The translations under genes were made by a program, and so were the position numbers. A stretch of DNA of 64,000 bases, from NCBI GenBank assembly GCA_029964075.1, contig CM057150.1, positions 3,511,717 to 3,575,716 on the forward strand. Direction: 5' to 3'. Every line of letters begins with the position of its first letter. The first letter of the stretch is position 1. This DNA is from Patiria pectinifera. Taxonomy: Eukaryota; Echinodermata; Asteroidea; Valvatida; Asterinidae. Below are positions 41,556 through 54,017 of the stretch, piece by piece. The notes under the pieces are model-generated. The model made no database searches. It saw nothing but the letters and a program-made list of their open reading frames with translations, and was not told the origin of the DNA.

Positions 41556-41784
41556 CATGGGCGTCGCCAGGATTTTTTCTAGAGGGGGGCAAACATTTTT
41601 TTTGCCAAAACATGCTTCTATTTCTCAACACATTCTCGATTTATCAGTTTTAGAGGGGGGGGGAGGGACATTTTGCCCCCCCCCCAACTCATTAAATTTA
41701 CACCACTTTGTCTTCGCGCCTCTTTTTTTTTTTTTTTTGCTTTTCCGGGGGACATGGGGCACTTGCCCCCTCGCGACGCCCATG
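41556..41784. mobile_element. hAT-like MITE with perfect 8-bp target duplication
   Basis: ATCATTGT at 41548-41555 is repeated exactly at 41785-41792. The element begins CATGGGCGTCGC and ends GCGACGCCCATG, a 12-bp perfect inverted repeat. The interior has G-runs, C-runs and a T-run. The 8-bp duplication points to hAT-type transposition, and its perfection to a fairly recent insertion. Confidence 0.85.
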
Positions 41785-41977
41785 ATCATTGTTTAATAAT
41801 CAGAATGCGGAGTGGTTATTTAGGACAGGGAAGGTTTAACTAATCATTTTCTGTGCATTCCACAGTTGCGTACCATCTGTCGACGGAGCTAGATTGCCAT
41901 GGGACACAGTGGGCATAGACACGGATACACACGCTTTGGAGATCATGAAAATTGCACGTCATGTCTCGCCTCTGGAG

Positions 41978-41987
41978 TATATAAAAG
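41978..41987 (+). promoter_or_regulatory. TATA box upstream of the 42028 exon
   Basis: TATATAAAAG is a strong TATA box. Transcription would start about 25-31 bp downstream, near 42002-42009 (a TCTTACTG initiator-like word covers 41999-42006). That leaves a 5' leader of only about 20-26 nt before the ATG at 42028. Confidence 0.6.
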
Positions 41988-42027
41988 GGAAATTTCGTCT
42001 TACTGAAGCTGATACGTTTATACCACA

Positions 42028-42684
42028 ATGAGCCAAAACAGAAACCCAAAGATGCAAAGACCGGCCAGGCGCAGTTTAGGGTACGGGTCGGACACCCGGC
42101 CGGAGAGCCCCCTGGCTCGCCCGTCCAGTCCCCACTTGTCCGGCACCCACCACGGAGTCACCAGCGGGAAACAGGCGTGGTTATCCCCGGTGACCGACCC
42201 CAGTAGCCACCACAGACACGTCCACACGCCCCGCACGGGATCCCCTAAACCAACCCGCAAAATCTCCTCCACGTCGTCACCAGCGGCACGGCTGAACAAG
42301 ACCTACCCATACGGTCGATTCTCCGATGTCGAATACTCGTCTGGAGAATCGGATAGTCGGAGTGGCTACGATTCCTACGACAACGCTTCACACAACAGCG
42401 CCAGGCGAGACCGTAGTCCGCGATACTACCCGGCACACGACAACGATTATTCGGTCGGCGGGAATCACAGCCCGGCCATCGTTTATCACGATGAGGATTA
42501 CTCGTACGGCGGGAGCCAGACCGGGAGTGGATACTTATACGACAGACCGGATGTGTACCATTGGAACTCAACGCCACCAGTTGACCAGTCTGGTGGACAC
42601 TCACCCCGTTACAGTACACCAGTGTATGCGTACAGTGAGGATCTGGACGGAACAGTCGATGTGGCAAGAGAAACAAAGAAAGCG
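42028..42684 (+). CDS. First coding exon of an unrecognised Tyr/Ser/Pro-rich protein
   Basis: ATG at 42028, preceded by an in-frame TGA 18 bp upstream and a TATA box about 50 bp upstream, then 219 codons to a GTAAGT donor (AAAGCG before GTAAGT), phase 0. The first 90 residues are basic and Pro/Ser/His-rich (many SP and RP pairs). Residues 95-205 are rich in Tyr, Asp, Gly and Ser, with repeated motifs of the YD, YG and SGY kind. It ends VDVARETKKA. There is no signal peptide or membrane segment in this exon. I do not recognise the protein; a cytosolic or nuclear disordered N-terminus is all the sequence supports. No following exon was identified. GC content and codon use are clearly higher than in the surroundings, which supports coding. 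Confidence 0.7.
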
Positions 42685-43176
42685 GTAAGTGCAACAATTT
42701 ATTATTACTGAACGAAGTAAAGGTTTCCCAAACTTTAAGCCCCGCCCATGATATTTTGACCAATCACATCACAGCTGCGATTAAAGTCCGACTTGCGTGC
42801 CCGCGGGCATGACGCGCGCAGCTGTTGTTGCCCATTGTGCGCAGTGCAGTGGGCGGGCCCGAATGGATCGGTCTGTTAATCATGTAATTACTTGGTACTT
42901 GGTTGGCGATCCTGCAAAATATTCCATCTGGGCAATTTAAACTGGACACTATTGACATCAGCGCGTTTTCTATTACCAGACACCAGCATCACCATTACTG
43001 TCGCTACCACCATGTATCTAACAGTTATGCACAAAGTACCGGTCACAGTTCGTGTTTTAAATTACATGTGTATGTGTTTGAATAGACAAAGATGCCCAAC
43101 TTTCGTACGTGGTTTACAGGCATGTAGGATCAGGATCCTTTTAGATCTTCATGCATTTTGTTCGTTTCCGATAGTA

Positions 43177-43305
43177 CACTGCAAAAACTGCAGTGTTAAA
43201 TTTACGCTGTTGGTATCTATATAGGACCATCTGATGTTAAATTTTACTGGTGTTATCCTATATAGATACCGAATGATGTTAAATTAACACTACAGTTTTG
43301 CAGTG
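43177..43305. mobile_element. 129-bp TA-flanked MITE nested in a T2-family repeat
   Basis: Ends CACTGCAAAAACTGCAGTG and ACTACAGTTTTGCAGTG are inverted repeats, with TA on both sides (43175-43176, 43306-43307). The interior is also inverted (TATCTATATAGGA against TCCTATATAGATA-like words). The flanking T2-family sequence continues on both sides, and the 37742 copy shows the empty site. Confidence 0.82.
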
Positions 43306-44284
43306 TAACACCACTCAAAACCCAAAGAAGAATGTGTAAAACCTAACCTGTTGAAGTTTTAGCTCAGTGGATACTACACTTTTAGAGAAGACAGTGGAAA
43401 ACCATGCACAGTGATTCGGTGGGTTACCGGTACATGTGGGATAAATGCAAATGATCCTATATGTCTTGAAGATGATGTCGAACCGAGGTTCTCCCTCGAA
43501 CAACACCTTGACGCTGCAGTACACCCATTGCACAGTACAGCCCCTTTGAAGGCAGGTTTTGTTATTTAAATTCAGTCACAACGAAAGTACAATGTGTCAA
43601 TCATGCTTTTCACATGGAAAAAGATCTGCCCTCAATGTGGAATGCGATGCAAAACGTCTATTGGATATTATTGCAGTTGGTTAATGATTGAAAGGAGCAG
43701 GTTTTAAAATCCAGCCCTGCCGCTATGATATGTCATCTATTTGCACTGCTGAACTTTTCGCACTTCAGAACAACACATAAATAACGCCGGTTGAGCGGTG
43801 GCGAGCCGCCGAGCGGCTCCGCAACGGTTCTACTGTTTCATGTTCTGTAACCACGCCGCATAAATCACCATAGAAGTACATCATTTATGACTCTTGGGGC
43901 ACAGGAGTGCGAAATTTGGCGCCGTCCCACGGGGACACACACCAAAAAAAAATCAAGAAAATTTGGATATGTCACAACGTCAAAACGTCATGTCACATGT
44001 GAGCATACTAATAAAAAGAAGGAGTTAGGAAAAAGGGTTGGCATTATACCAACTGCCTTCACTCTTGGGCAAATTCCTCCCGATAGTTTATCAGTTTTTA
44101 CCCGAATTAACCAACAATTAGGTAAATTCACACCAATGTTGGGCAAATAACATTGCTACAGTGTTTTACCCAACTTAAAAAAAAAGTATTATAGGTGTTT
44201 AATACTGTGCAGTTTATGTCATATCTTTGAGACAATGGTTACCGTTTTTCTCATTTACATTTAAATGGAAATTGGAATTATACA

Positions 44285-44615
44285 ACGCCTGTATAAATCC
44301 CCGTCGTCTGATTGGTAGGTCGTTGATCACAATGTCATTGAAAGTGAGTTAATCGTCTTAACCCACCTCCCAGCCGCGCCGCAGAAATAGAAGTTTTATA
44401 GAAGTTTTATTCACATTATTGGTGGCTCTGACCAATCAGATGACGAGGATTTATTCAGATGCATATTTCACAATCGTGTAATGGAAATAATAATTCATTC
44501 GGTGACAAATGAAATGACATTGTTCCATTCACTCGGCTTCGCCTTGTTGAATATGGAACATTCCATCTGTCACCTCATGATGAAATTATTCTTACCATTG
44601 CACTCTTCAACATTG
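44285..44615. repeat. Two adjacent inverted-repeat segments
   Basis: AAATCCCCGTCGTCTGATTGG near 44296 faces CCAATCAGATGACGAGGATTT near 44433. Next to it, GTAATGGAAATAATAATTCAT near 44476 faces a partly complementary ATGATGAAATTATTCTTACC near 44577. Likely remnants of DNA elements; boundaries are uncertain. Confidence 0.5.
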
Positions 44616-44929
44616 ATTGAATAATAATACACTTTTTGTTGGTCCCTGAGGGGCCTGCCTATAGTCTTTTTTGAACCTGACTGCATGACTTACTAGAGAC
44701 TCTCATTTGTAAAGTAGATTTGCTTGAGTCTTACGTTATTATTAATGAATAATATTAATGAACGAGTATGAATGAGCTAAATCCCGCCTATTGTGTGGAC
44801 CACTTGTGCATGAAAAGACCTCGTTTGTAAATAGCCATTTTGAATCAATATTATTGCATATAAAAGTTTGTGCGCTCGGGTACTTCATGCACCTTTACAT
44901 TCTGAGGCTAGCCTTGCCTTACATTTGGG

Positions 44930-45205
44930 GAGTGGCGTAGCGGTACTTTTCCCGCCTTCCACTGCTGTTGACCCGGGTTCGAATTCCGCCTGGGCAAAAA
45001 CATGTATGTGGATTGGGTTTCAGTCCCTGCCTGCTTCCGTGGGTTTTCCTCGGAAAATTCTTCTGGGCTTTTCCTCCCACTTGTAAAACTGTAACGTACT
45101 TCTTCGCATTATCTTAATTCCACAGTTGCTTTCGTCCGAGCTTTGCACTGTGCCTCGAGCGCTTTTGAGAAATCCTTGGTTTCATTACCAGAAATGATTA
45201 GTAAT
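44930..45205 (+). mobile_element. tRNA-derived SINE, different subfamily
   Basis: TGGCGTAGCGGTACTTTTCCCGC resembles an A-box region and GGGTTCGAATTCC a B box, at tRNA-like spacing. The body (GGGTTTCAGTCCCTGCCTGC, GGGTTTTCCTCGG) differs from the SINEs at 7598 and 13324. Confidence 0.62.
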
Positions 45206-46479
45206 AACGTTGCGTATACTAACCATAATATGTAGTGGTAACGGACGAAATATTGTTTCAGGGTTAATTCTGGGGTTTTTTTTAGTCAGGTTTCGACAAA
45301 GTGATGAATCTTCAATTCTATACAGTTTTCGGTGTGGTGGTTTATGTAGTGGGTTTGTTGATTCTAAAGCAACTTGTGATAGTTATGTACTTCTGGGAAC
45401 CAATTATTTCTGAAGTTTCGGAGCACTCAATGACGAAAGATCAACAGAAACTTAATTCAAAACTCGTTTCTTTGTAACTTGGACTCTGTGCCTCAAGAGT
45501 AAATTTAAAGCTTTATTTGTTCATTTGAAGACAAGTTGTGAAGTGTTGAAAACTACGAAGTGTCAACACGAAGCGGACAATTATAAACTTGTATTGATAC
45601 TGTTCCGGTTTCGTTTGACTCTACGAAACTTGTGTAGTGTTTTTTTTCTATTATTTATTTACCAATATTGGAGATATGACGAATTGAAATGAACCATGAA
45701 CCATACTTATTAAGCCCAAATTTGTAACGATTTGGAAAGACGTTTATAAAATTTTGTGAATGGAGGCAAATTGTGAGCAGTAATATGTTACAGTCACGTG
45801 GTATCACAAATCGCTATAAATCTAGGTACGGTGTTCCATATGTGCCATCGGCGTCGCATTTTTGGGCGACGCATTCTAAAGCTCTGGCAAGAATCGTTTT
45901 GATAGATTTCATGCAAGACTTTTGTGCAAGACTTTTTGAGCACTCGCCCTTGTTAATATTGCACCCAGCTGACCCACTGTAGGGTCAAGCGGGAGTCAAG
46001 TTTGACTGTGTAATTTGTTTCCAGTCAAATCTATGCTTAGGCCTACGTGTTTTAAGAGGTGTGTCACCCTTTTTCTGCGGTGTGTTTGCATTATTACTTT
46101 AGGATAATAATAGTTCTTTGTCGCAATTGTAACCGCTCAGAGTGTATATGACTTGTTTAGCCATGGTTTAGCCTTGCCTCGGGGCTCACTCGGCATTGTG
46201 CAAAAAAGACCCATGGCCTGCGTTATGGTTCGTGAGTTTTCACGGACGCCACGCAGCAGTGTGCCTTGAACAAAGCTTAAAAATTCGGCATGAAAAATTG
46301 AATCCTTTAAATGAAATCTCTTTAAATCCAGGAAGGTATATGCCCTATGAAGGACAATCATTAACAAGGGCGGATCCAGAACACAATGCGAAGGGGGGGG
46401 GGGGCAAAAATAATTTTACCAAAAAGTGGGTCCAAAAAATTTAGGAAATGATCAAATTATCACGAAAAACCTTACCCGA

Positions 46480-46740
46480 TTGTTGGGAGAGACAGCCTAA
46501 ACATCCTGAAAAATCGTGGCTCCTGGTGTGCTGACATTTTCAAGAAAAAACATATTTTTCCAACGCTGGTCGACCGACCAGCTTGCAATTGATTACACAC
46601 CTGTGAAGGGGTACAAAGCCAGGTAAACTGATTCTCTGACCTTACAATTCCCGTTTCATCTTAAGTGGGGTCAGGGAACCAGACTACGAGAACATGATTG
46701 GTTTTCTTGCTTTTTCCAGCATCTGCAAGCCCAAAAGGTG
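46480..46740 (-). mobile_element. Partial T1-family element, minus strand
   Basis: It shares in inverted order GGTCAGGGAACCAG, TTTTTCCAACGCTGGTC and GATTACACACCTGTGAA-like text with 1229-1716. Its TTAA ends are not preserved. Confidence 0.6.
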
Positions 46741-47539
46741 AAACTGTAATACAAGTGTAAAGACTGGTCCAGAGCTGGGTTCTTATTACCCCTTCCCCCT
46801 CCATTTTTTTTTTATAAAGAAACCCTCAAGTGTATTTACATATTTTTCAAATGCTATATTAACAGAGACATTGACAGTACATGTCACAGACACACATTGT
46901 GGTTTGGTTGGTGACCGCACTTCTTGGCCTGCAGGCTTTATAATACAGACACAGACGGCCATTAATTTTACAGTACACATTAACCACCAATAAATGCCAC
47001 CGTGTTAATCGCTTTATGTCGGCGATAAAACCCGCCAAAAAATAACGGGGCCAGGTGTGGACTTTACGCTTTGCGGCTTAAAAGCGCTCGGCAGTTGCCG
47101 AGAAACTGACGCTTGTCTCCCCGCGGATTTCACTGGAATACACGGTGAACAGTACTTATGAACGACATACCTCCACCAGTAATTAAAGATATTTAGGATG
47201 ACTAATTGCCGCGAATAGTGTCCGGTTTATGTTGTAATCAGTCTTGTTGAAAGGCGTTTGTTTGCTTGTCTTTTGGAATGTTGGCATGTATCCAAAGTTG
47301 GTTTAAAGGGCATGAAATGAATTTTATTTGGGCTCATATTTGTGCAAACTTCTACTCCTCTTAAATGTATGAAAGCCATTTGACATCCCTTTTTGGTTAT
47401 TTGTATTGAAAAGCGCACTAAAATTTCAAATGTCCATACTTTTAGACAAAGGAGGGCACTGTTGCTATGATGTCATTTCAGGAAGACACTGTTCAGTTTA
47501 AGGTTTTTCTGTTTAACTTGTGACCCCAACCTTGCTTAT

Positions 47540-47800
47540 TGAAAACATTAGTTTTTGTGGGAAAACAAATTTGCTCATTGGCCTATTAGGCCTACTGACA
47601 CAACAACGAATCACCAAAGGAAAGAAAATTTACGATAGCAAAATGGCCAAAATTGTGGCTAATTTTGATGCTGAAATAGCTTTAATATTGCCGTTTCTGC
47701 CTGAACTTGACATCACACTTTTGTTCGTAAATATGGAAACTTGCATTAGCATAAAAACCAAAACGGCACCAAAATATACATTACAATGGCAAGACGAAAT
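47540..47800. repeat. Dispersed repeat, inverted copy of 23935-24300
   Basis: Shared words in complement include CACAACAACGAATCA and ACTTGCATTAGCATAAAAACC. The 94-codon open frame over it is chance. Confidence 0.5.
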
Positions 47801-48890
47801 TTAAAGGTTCAATGGAACACACAAGATGCATTTTGTAGGATTGCATTAAGACATTACATTTTCATGGGCCCTTTAAGTCGGAGTTGTGCTGTCGCGAACA
47901 TCAGAACGTTTTTTATTTTACTTTAATTCAAAGGTCTTGATTACTTTTCCAGATTTCTATTAACTGCGCCGTTTGTTTAGAAGAAAATACGAGACCATTG
48001 GCAATCAGACGTTCTTTTTTGTTTTTAAATAATTGTTTGGTTTATTTTCGTGACGGTGACCTACTTTTGGAAGTCTATCAATTCCTGATCGTTCCAGATC
48101 AAGTGCGATATTATTGTGTTCAGAGTCTCTAGGCCCATACGGAGAAACGCTATTTACGAAACACAAAAGATCTTACAAAGATCCCGTCCGGGACTATTGG
48201 GAACGAGCATTTGATACTGTTACTTAAGACTCGACCCCGCGAGGCCGTGGTTATTGAATAACTGTTTGTTCACTTCATTCACAGATGTATTATACTTTGG
48301 AGTATTAGTCTGAAATCAGAGCAATCTGGGTTTTCTTTCTGTGTGGGGGATTGTACAGGGCAAAGTATTCCCTTTGGCGCTTTTCTCATTATTATCTGCT
48401 CGGAGTTGTGAGATCGACTTACGACTGTCAAAGTTGTAAACGAGGGGACTTTAGCAGCGACGCAGGGCCGGAGGATCGGGGTTGAACTTGTGCATTCGTC
48501 GCGCTTTGCACGTCCGCCACGTCAGCTTGGGTTGCCAAGATGTGACCTGCTTTTTCGGGGGCGGATTCGGGGACATAATGGGTGTTGCTCCATATCTTGT
48601 TCAAAATTTTAACAAAAGCCAAATGTACATGTCTTTTTAAATGTGATATTTACGTCATTTTCTATCTGGATAGTGCTCTAACACGTTCAAACAAAATGTC
48701 CATTTTAACATCCTGAAAACTAAGGCGGTTAACGGGTTATATACTATTTCTTAAACTTCTCGGTCGGCCCTGTAGACTTGTACACTTATGCGAATTAAAG
48801 CTGTACACTTCCTCTTGACTAAACTAGTCAAAATGTATGGATCATATTATGGGGCTACACAACTCATTAATGTTTTCCCCTTTGACTGTA

Positions 48891-49375
48891 CAGGGTGAGT
48901 AAAAATAAAACGAAATCTGAATGTCAGGACAACTGTTTTAGTGAAGTTCTACATGTAGCACTTTCCAAATCTATGATATGAAAGCCCAATTCATAAGCTA
49001 TCTTTTAGTACAAGAATCATTCAAATCACTTATGTACTTTTCAAGTTACGGAATTTTAAACACAACCACCGTTTTAAAGTTCTGTCCACAAATCAGAAAA
49101 AGGTAGTTTTCTTTCAGCAAAACGAATACAAATCACATAGGGATGTGTGTGAATTGTTTTCGTTCTGCTGAAAGAACACACACCTTTTTGTGATCCGTGG
49201 ACAGAACTTTAAAACGGCGGTTGAGTTTAAAATTGCGTAACTTGAAAAGTAGACGAATGATTTGAATGATTCTTGTACTAAAAGAAAGTGTATGAATTGG
49301 GCTTTTATATCCTATATTTTGAAAAAAACTTCACTAAAACAATAGTCCCGACATTTGGTTTTTTTACTCACCCTG
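48891..49375. mobile_element. 485-bp full-length palindromic MITE
   Basis: CAGGGTGAGTAAAAA at the left and TTTTTTACTCACCCTG at the right, with TA at 48889-48890 and 49376-49377. Arms of about 230 bp pair nearly throughout, for example TAGTACAAGAATCATTCAAATC against GATTTGAATGATTCTTGTACTA, and AAAGTTCTGTCCAC against GTGGACAGAACTTT. Confidence 0.85.
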
Positions 49376-49494
49376 TACACTTATTTAGTTGGAGGAAACA
49401 CATTATTTGCTAAGTATGATGACATTTTCCAATTTGAATTTAGGTCACGATCCCCAGCCACAAAAATATAAATGAATATATAAATAAAACTAGA

Positions 49495-49815
49495 AAGCAG
49501 AGTCAGAGAGCGCAAACCTCCGCCAAGGCTAAACAATTCCCCGCCATATCGTCAGTAGGGCCTATACACGGAAAAGAAACACTCCCATAAATGGTTAAAA
49601 ACACTCAAAAGAATCAGATATCCAGACCCGGATCCAGATCATTTCCAGAATCAAATCGATTTGTACCAAGGACCACCCCTAAAAACATGTCCATGCAAAT
49701 CCGTCCATAACTTTTTGAGATATCTAAATTAACAGACAAACCAACCAACTAACCAACAAACCAACAAACTAACCAAATCAGATGAAAACATGACCTCCTT
49801 TGGCAGAGCTAATGA
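49495..49815. repeat. Interspersed repeat resembling a SINE/LINE 3' tail
   Basis: CAAACCTCCGCCAAGG near the start, TCCGTCCATAACTTTTTGAGATATC in the middle, a CAAACCAACCAAC tract and ACATGACCTCCTTTGGCAGAG at the end. This pattern is familiar from retroelement tails in many marine animals. Class and orientation are not certain. Confidence 0.5.
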
Positions 49816-52800
49816 CAGTAAAATAACAATAGTATCGATCAGTGAAAGTGCAACTGGTTTACAGTATGAAGCAGCGGCGGTGGGGTCGCAACATTTTTGA
49901 AAGTTGGCGATGAGGTCAGACAGTATCGTTTATGGGGTTTATCCCGGGAATTAATTTCGTGTAACGGTGGGGGTCGCTTAAACGGTATAACATTAATGAG
50001 CTCATTTCAGTGTTGCCGGCTGGCAATAAATTCGATTGTAACTGCCAGGTTTTGTAGAAAACAAAACACTTTTTTTATAGCAGTATACTTGAGATCCGGT
50101 AGTTGTGTGACAGAGAGGCTGTTGTAAATTACAGGTTTTATGGAGTAATAAAAACAGTTCAAAGCAGAGCGCGCAAGCAACGAATGATGGACGGATGTGC
50201 TGAAGGATTTAAAGGGGCAAACTGGTTTGGACTTTATTGTTAGAAGAGGACCACGAACCTTAAAGAAACATAGATATACAGAATGTATTGTAGCTAAGTA
50301 TTTCACAATAATACCAGTGCTGTGCTTAAAAACAAAATTAATTTAATTTAGTGTGTCCCTGCATACTAATGATAGAGTAATAACTATTGCTAACGGGAAA
50401 AAGATAGGGACCTATGCAACAATATTAAAAATTGTGGGTTATTCTAGTTGGCTTCAAATAGACTTTCACGGTTTTGTTTTGTGGAAAACTGCATGAATCC
50501 TAGGGAAAAGCATGGTTGGTTGGTTCTGACTGATATTTCTTCATGAAAAATTCTTCTGACTGTTTTGATTATTTAAAGTTCCCTTTTGCAAGACCGTTGA
50601 AACATTTAGGCCTAAGCCGTATGGTCCAAAGTTACGGTACTTCGTCATTAAGACTTTATAGTTAGCTCTGCCACAAACTTGGGGAACGGCAAACGGGGAT
50701 CACTCAGAGATCGAGATATTGCTTAATTTGGTGATCCCCCAGAGGGCCACTGACTGGCTCATGCACTGTCACTTGTCAGCTGGGCAGTACATTATAATCT
50801 GGCTCATATTTTAATGTATAGACCAGCTAGATGCATACCTGAAAATTTCCAGTGGATAGCCATTCTGAATATCAAGTGAATATAAAAGTATAGCACGGAC
50901 AGCATAATATACATTAGCTTTAAAGTCTTACCGAGAACCACACGTTGTTGGATATTCTCTCGGGGGTTTACGTTTCAAATGAGTACCGTGTGTGGCACAA
51001 CCTCGACCCCAGGGTGTCGAGCAGTACGCGCCCATCACTACCTGCTCTCTCACCCTGGTATTGGATCATTTGCATGTGCAAGATTTTTGAACACGTATGC
51101 AAATGAGGAATAGTCTGGTGCCTGCATGTGCGTTATATTATCGTTCGTTTTTGTATGCGGTGTCTGGGGTAAAAACAGAGTCAATTCGTCGCAGCGTGAG
51201 CACAGCGTGAGTTACAAAACACGATTTTTTAAATTAAACTGTTGCGATCTTATCGAGACAACGTGCAGTATCACATTTCATATTAATATTATGAACACAT
51301 TGGAAGAGATAAGAGTATTTTCGAGAAGGCGTGGACGAATGATCGCGAAAACACGTACTGCACGTTGTGAATAACAACACCAAGTACACGATAAAAATCC
51401 ATATTAGCCAATTGCGATATCGAATCAGGATACAGGAAGAAAGTTTCCTATCCAGGGCTTACTATTGGAAACAATGTTGGAAATAAAGTAAGCACTGGGG
51501 ACGAGGTTGTGTGTGATTCCGTATAACGACTCCCTCGGCGACGCTAACATCTCTGCTTGGGATAAAATGCGCAGACGCCGTTGCCATGGATACGGTGTAC
51601 GCTATTTATGCCGGCAATATATCAGCGTGAAAAATGGGGGAGATCCGTTGCCGCAGCGTTGAACCAACAACTGCCAGAAATCCAGCAGTTGTCGTGCTAG
51701 TAGTTGTTATATTGTCCAGTCGTTCATGAAATATTGGCTGTATATTATAGTGGTCTTGGGAGATCGGGACTGTGTGATTTACTGGGTGAAATAAAACCAA
51801 TGCTTCCTGGTTGTGAGTGAAGGGATTTTGTAGTTTTTAGCTGCGGCACGCAATTGACAGTCACGACCACGTGAGTAGTGGTGCATTTATAAGAACAAAC
51901 CTTTATATCATGTATATGACTTAGTAATGAAAGGTTTGCGGAAACACCATGTGCGAATAATTTCTCAACTAAGAGAATGGTTCTGAAAAGAACCAGAGGT
52001 ATAAACTCGACGTTCCGGTCAGTATGCTCTGACCGGAGAGTGCCTAAACTCTAAGAAAGTGAATACTGGACTTAGGCTACAGCAGGTCCACAGCCTCCGA
52101 GATCATTGGAGCTTGTTCTTGGGGGACGTGCGACCTGGTTCTTGTGTGTCCTTCAGTCTATCTATCGTACCGAATGCGAGCCAGCTGACTTAAACTTTAA
52201 GACTTCAATCGTTGGTTGTGATAAACAATAAAGGCGGAATTTGAGATATTTGTCGAACTGGCCCACTGACAACCAAAACGTATTCAGCACTGAAAAAAAT
52301 ACAAAGGAAAAAGCAACAAAAACTTTAAAGTTAAATAACTAAACATATATCGGTATAGATGTACATGTTGTACATCTGTATCATAAACAGCCCCCCCCCC
52401 CCCGCTTTTCGATTGGCCAACTGGGCAATTTTTGGATTTTGGTCACCAACCATCCCCCACTCCCCAGCACAAATACGCCACTGGTAACGTGTAGTAGTCC
52501 TTAAACCCCGGTCATGAAGTCCAGGTTCGGGCTTGGAGTTTTTAGACTAGGCTAGGCTTGGGAACTCGAGCTCAGTGTAAAACCACCTATTATTGGATAC
52601 GCAATCACCCACTGAGAGGCAGCAGACGATCGCGTAGTATAGAACAACATCCTGGCCATGGTCGGTCTGCTTCAGAACATCAAATCCGAAGCCGCTACAT
52701 ATATACATGTACATAGACGGAGCCGAGGATTGGAAAACGCCTCAGATGAGGTCAATCATCGCAAACGCCCTCATTTTCAAGGAGGGGCATTTTGCAGACT

Positions 52801-53859
52801 TTACAAATTCTTTGGTGGCTTTTCACCTTGTGTTTCTTGACGTGAACCCTTTGATACTTCCCCTTTCCCACGACTCTACGCCCCAGGTGCGGTCTCAAAC
52901 TGACAGTTGTGATATAGTGGTCTTCTCGGAAATTTTGTTGTCGTGGACATAAATCTGACGACAGAGGGCGCACTTTACAAACGCCGTTAATTTTTCCCTG
53001 ATCACTTGCCCTTCGCGCGTACAGCGTCGTGTAACCAAGTCAATTCTCGCACCAAAGGCGGCCGAATTCTGGCTGGATTTTATCGCTGGAGTGAAGAATT
53101 TTATCATTTTGGAGGATTTGAATGAACCCAGAGGGTATGTGGACACGGACCGTCGGCTTAACGGTAAAATCAAACTCGAATTGCCAGTGAATATCGCAAA
53201 AAATATTTCGAGGCTGAAAACTAAAAAAGGAGTTGTGATTCGCCATTTTGGTTCGTTGTAATAGTTCGACTGCTTTCATTGATCATGCTTCATCAGTCAC
53301 TTTCCAGGTCGAGTGCCTTTTAACTTTTGACCCTCGAGGCTGAGTCGGTAAATAATGTCCCACTGTGAATGTATGTACTTTGCAGTCGTAGCTAGGCAAC
53401 AGTTTGTAATGAGACAGGAATGTCCAAGTTTTGTGTACGCGCCCGACCACCCCCGACCCACCCTTCATTTGGGCACTAGGCCATGGTGTGTAGCGGCCTC
53501 CATCAGCATGATCAGGCATCAGCCATCATGGCCATGTGAATACCGAATGTGTTTCTTTGCTGTTTCCAGAAGTAGAACATAGGCCTACTCCTTCTTAGTG
53601 TGGTGATAGGCTCATAACTCTGATGATTTTGACTACTTTTTTTCTGGCTTATTTTAAATTATACTATAGGGAATGAAGTTAGTGCTTTCAGCGGTAGGCA
53701 TATTCCTGAGGAACAATTATTTGTGTTTAAAGTAATTCTGGCACAATTGTGTAGTTACGTGCCCCTCTTTAGTTGTGATTTATTTAGAGCCAAGAGTGAT
53801 ATTTTTGATCATTCCAAATTGACTTCTGCAGCCTAAGGCTAAGCAGACTTCTCTACGAT

Positions 53860-54017
53860 AAGGAAATAATGTGCATGTAGCATCCAGACGGCACAAAGTT
53901 AGTATATTGGAAATGTTTCTCAGTCCACGGTCCATGTCTTTTTGACATTTTTGCAATGACTGACCTTTATTGACATGATGAAGAACAAAAGTGGCGTCAA
54001 GTTGCAACATTCTTTCC
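53860..54017. mobile_element. MITE family M1, third copy
   Basis: GTAGCATCCAGACGGCAC at the left and AAAAGTGGCGTCAAGTTGCAAC at the right are imperfect inverted repeats. GAAATGTTTCTCAGTCC and GCAATGACTGACCTTTATTGA match the other two copies. No nested element. Confidence 0.65.

Noticed and set aside
42245-42763. 172-codon minus-strand frame opposite the 42028 exon
   Set aside because: The plus strand has the TATA box, start context and donor; the minus frame is Arg/Ser/Pro-rich shadow sequence.
46369-46445. Possible transposon end with a G-run (GCGGATCCAG)
   Set aside because: Looks like common hAT-type termini, but no matching second end or flanking duplication was found.
51979-51994. Histone-type 3' stem-loop on the minus strand (GGTTCTTTTCAGAACC)
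   Set aside because: It matches the consensus form, but no histone coding frame lies just upstream on the minus strand, so it is taken as chance or part of a repeat.
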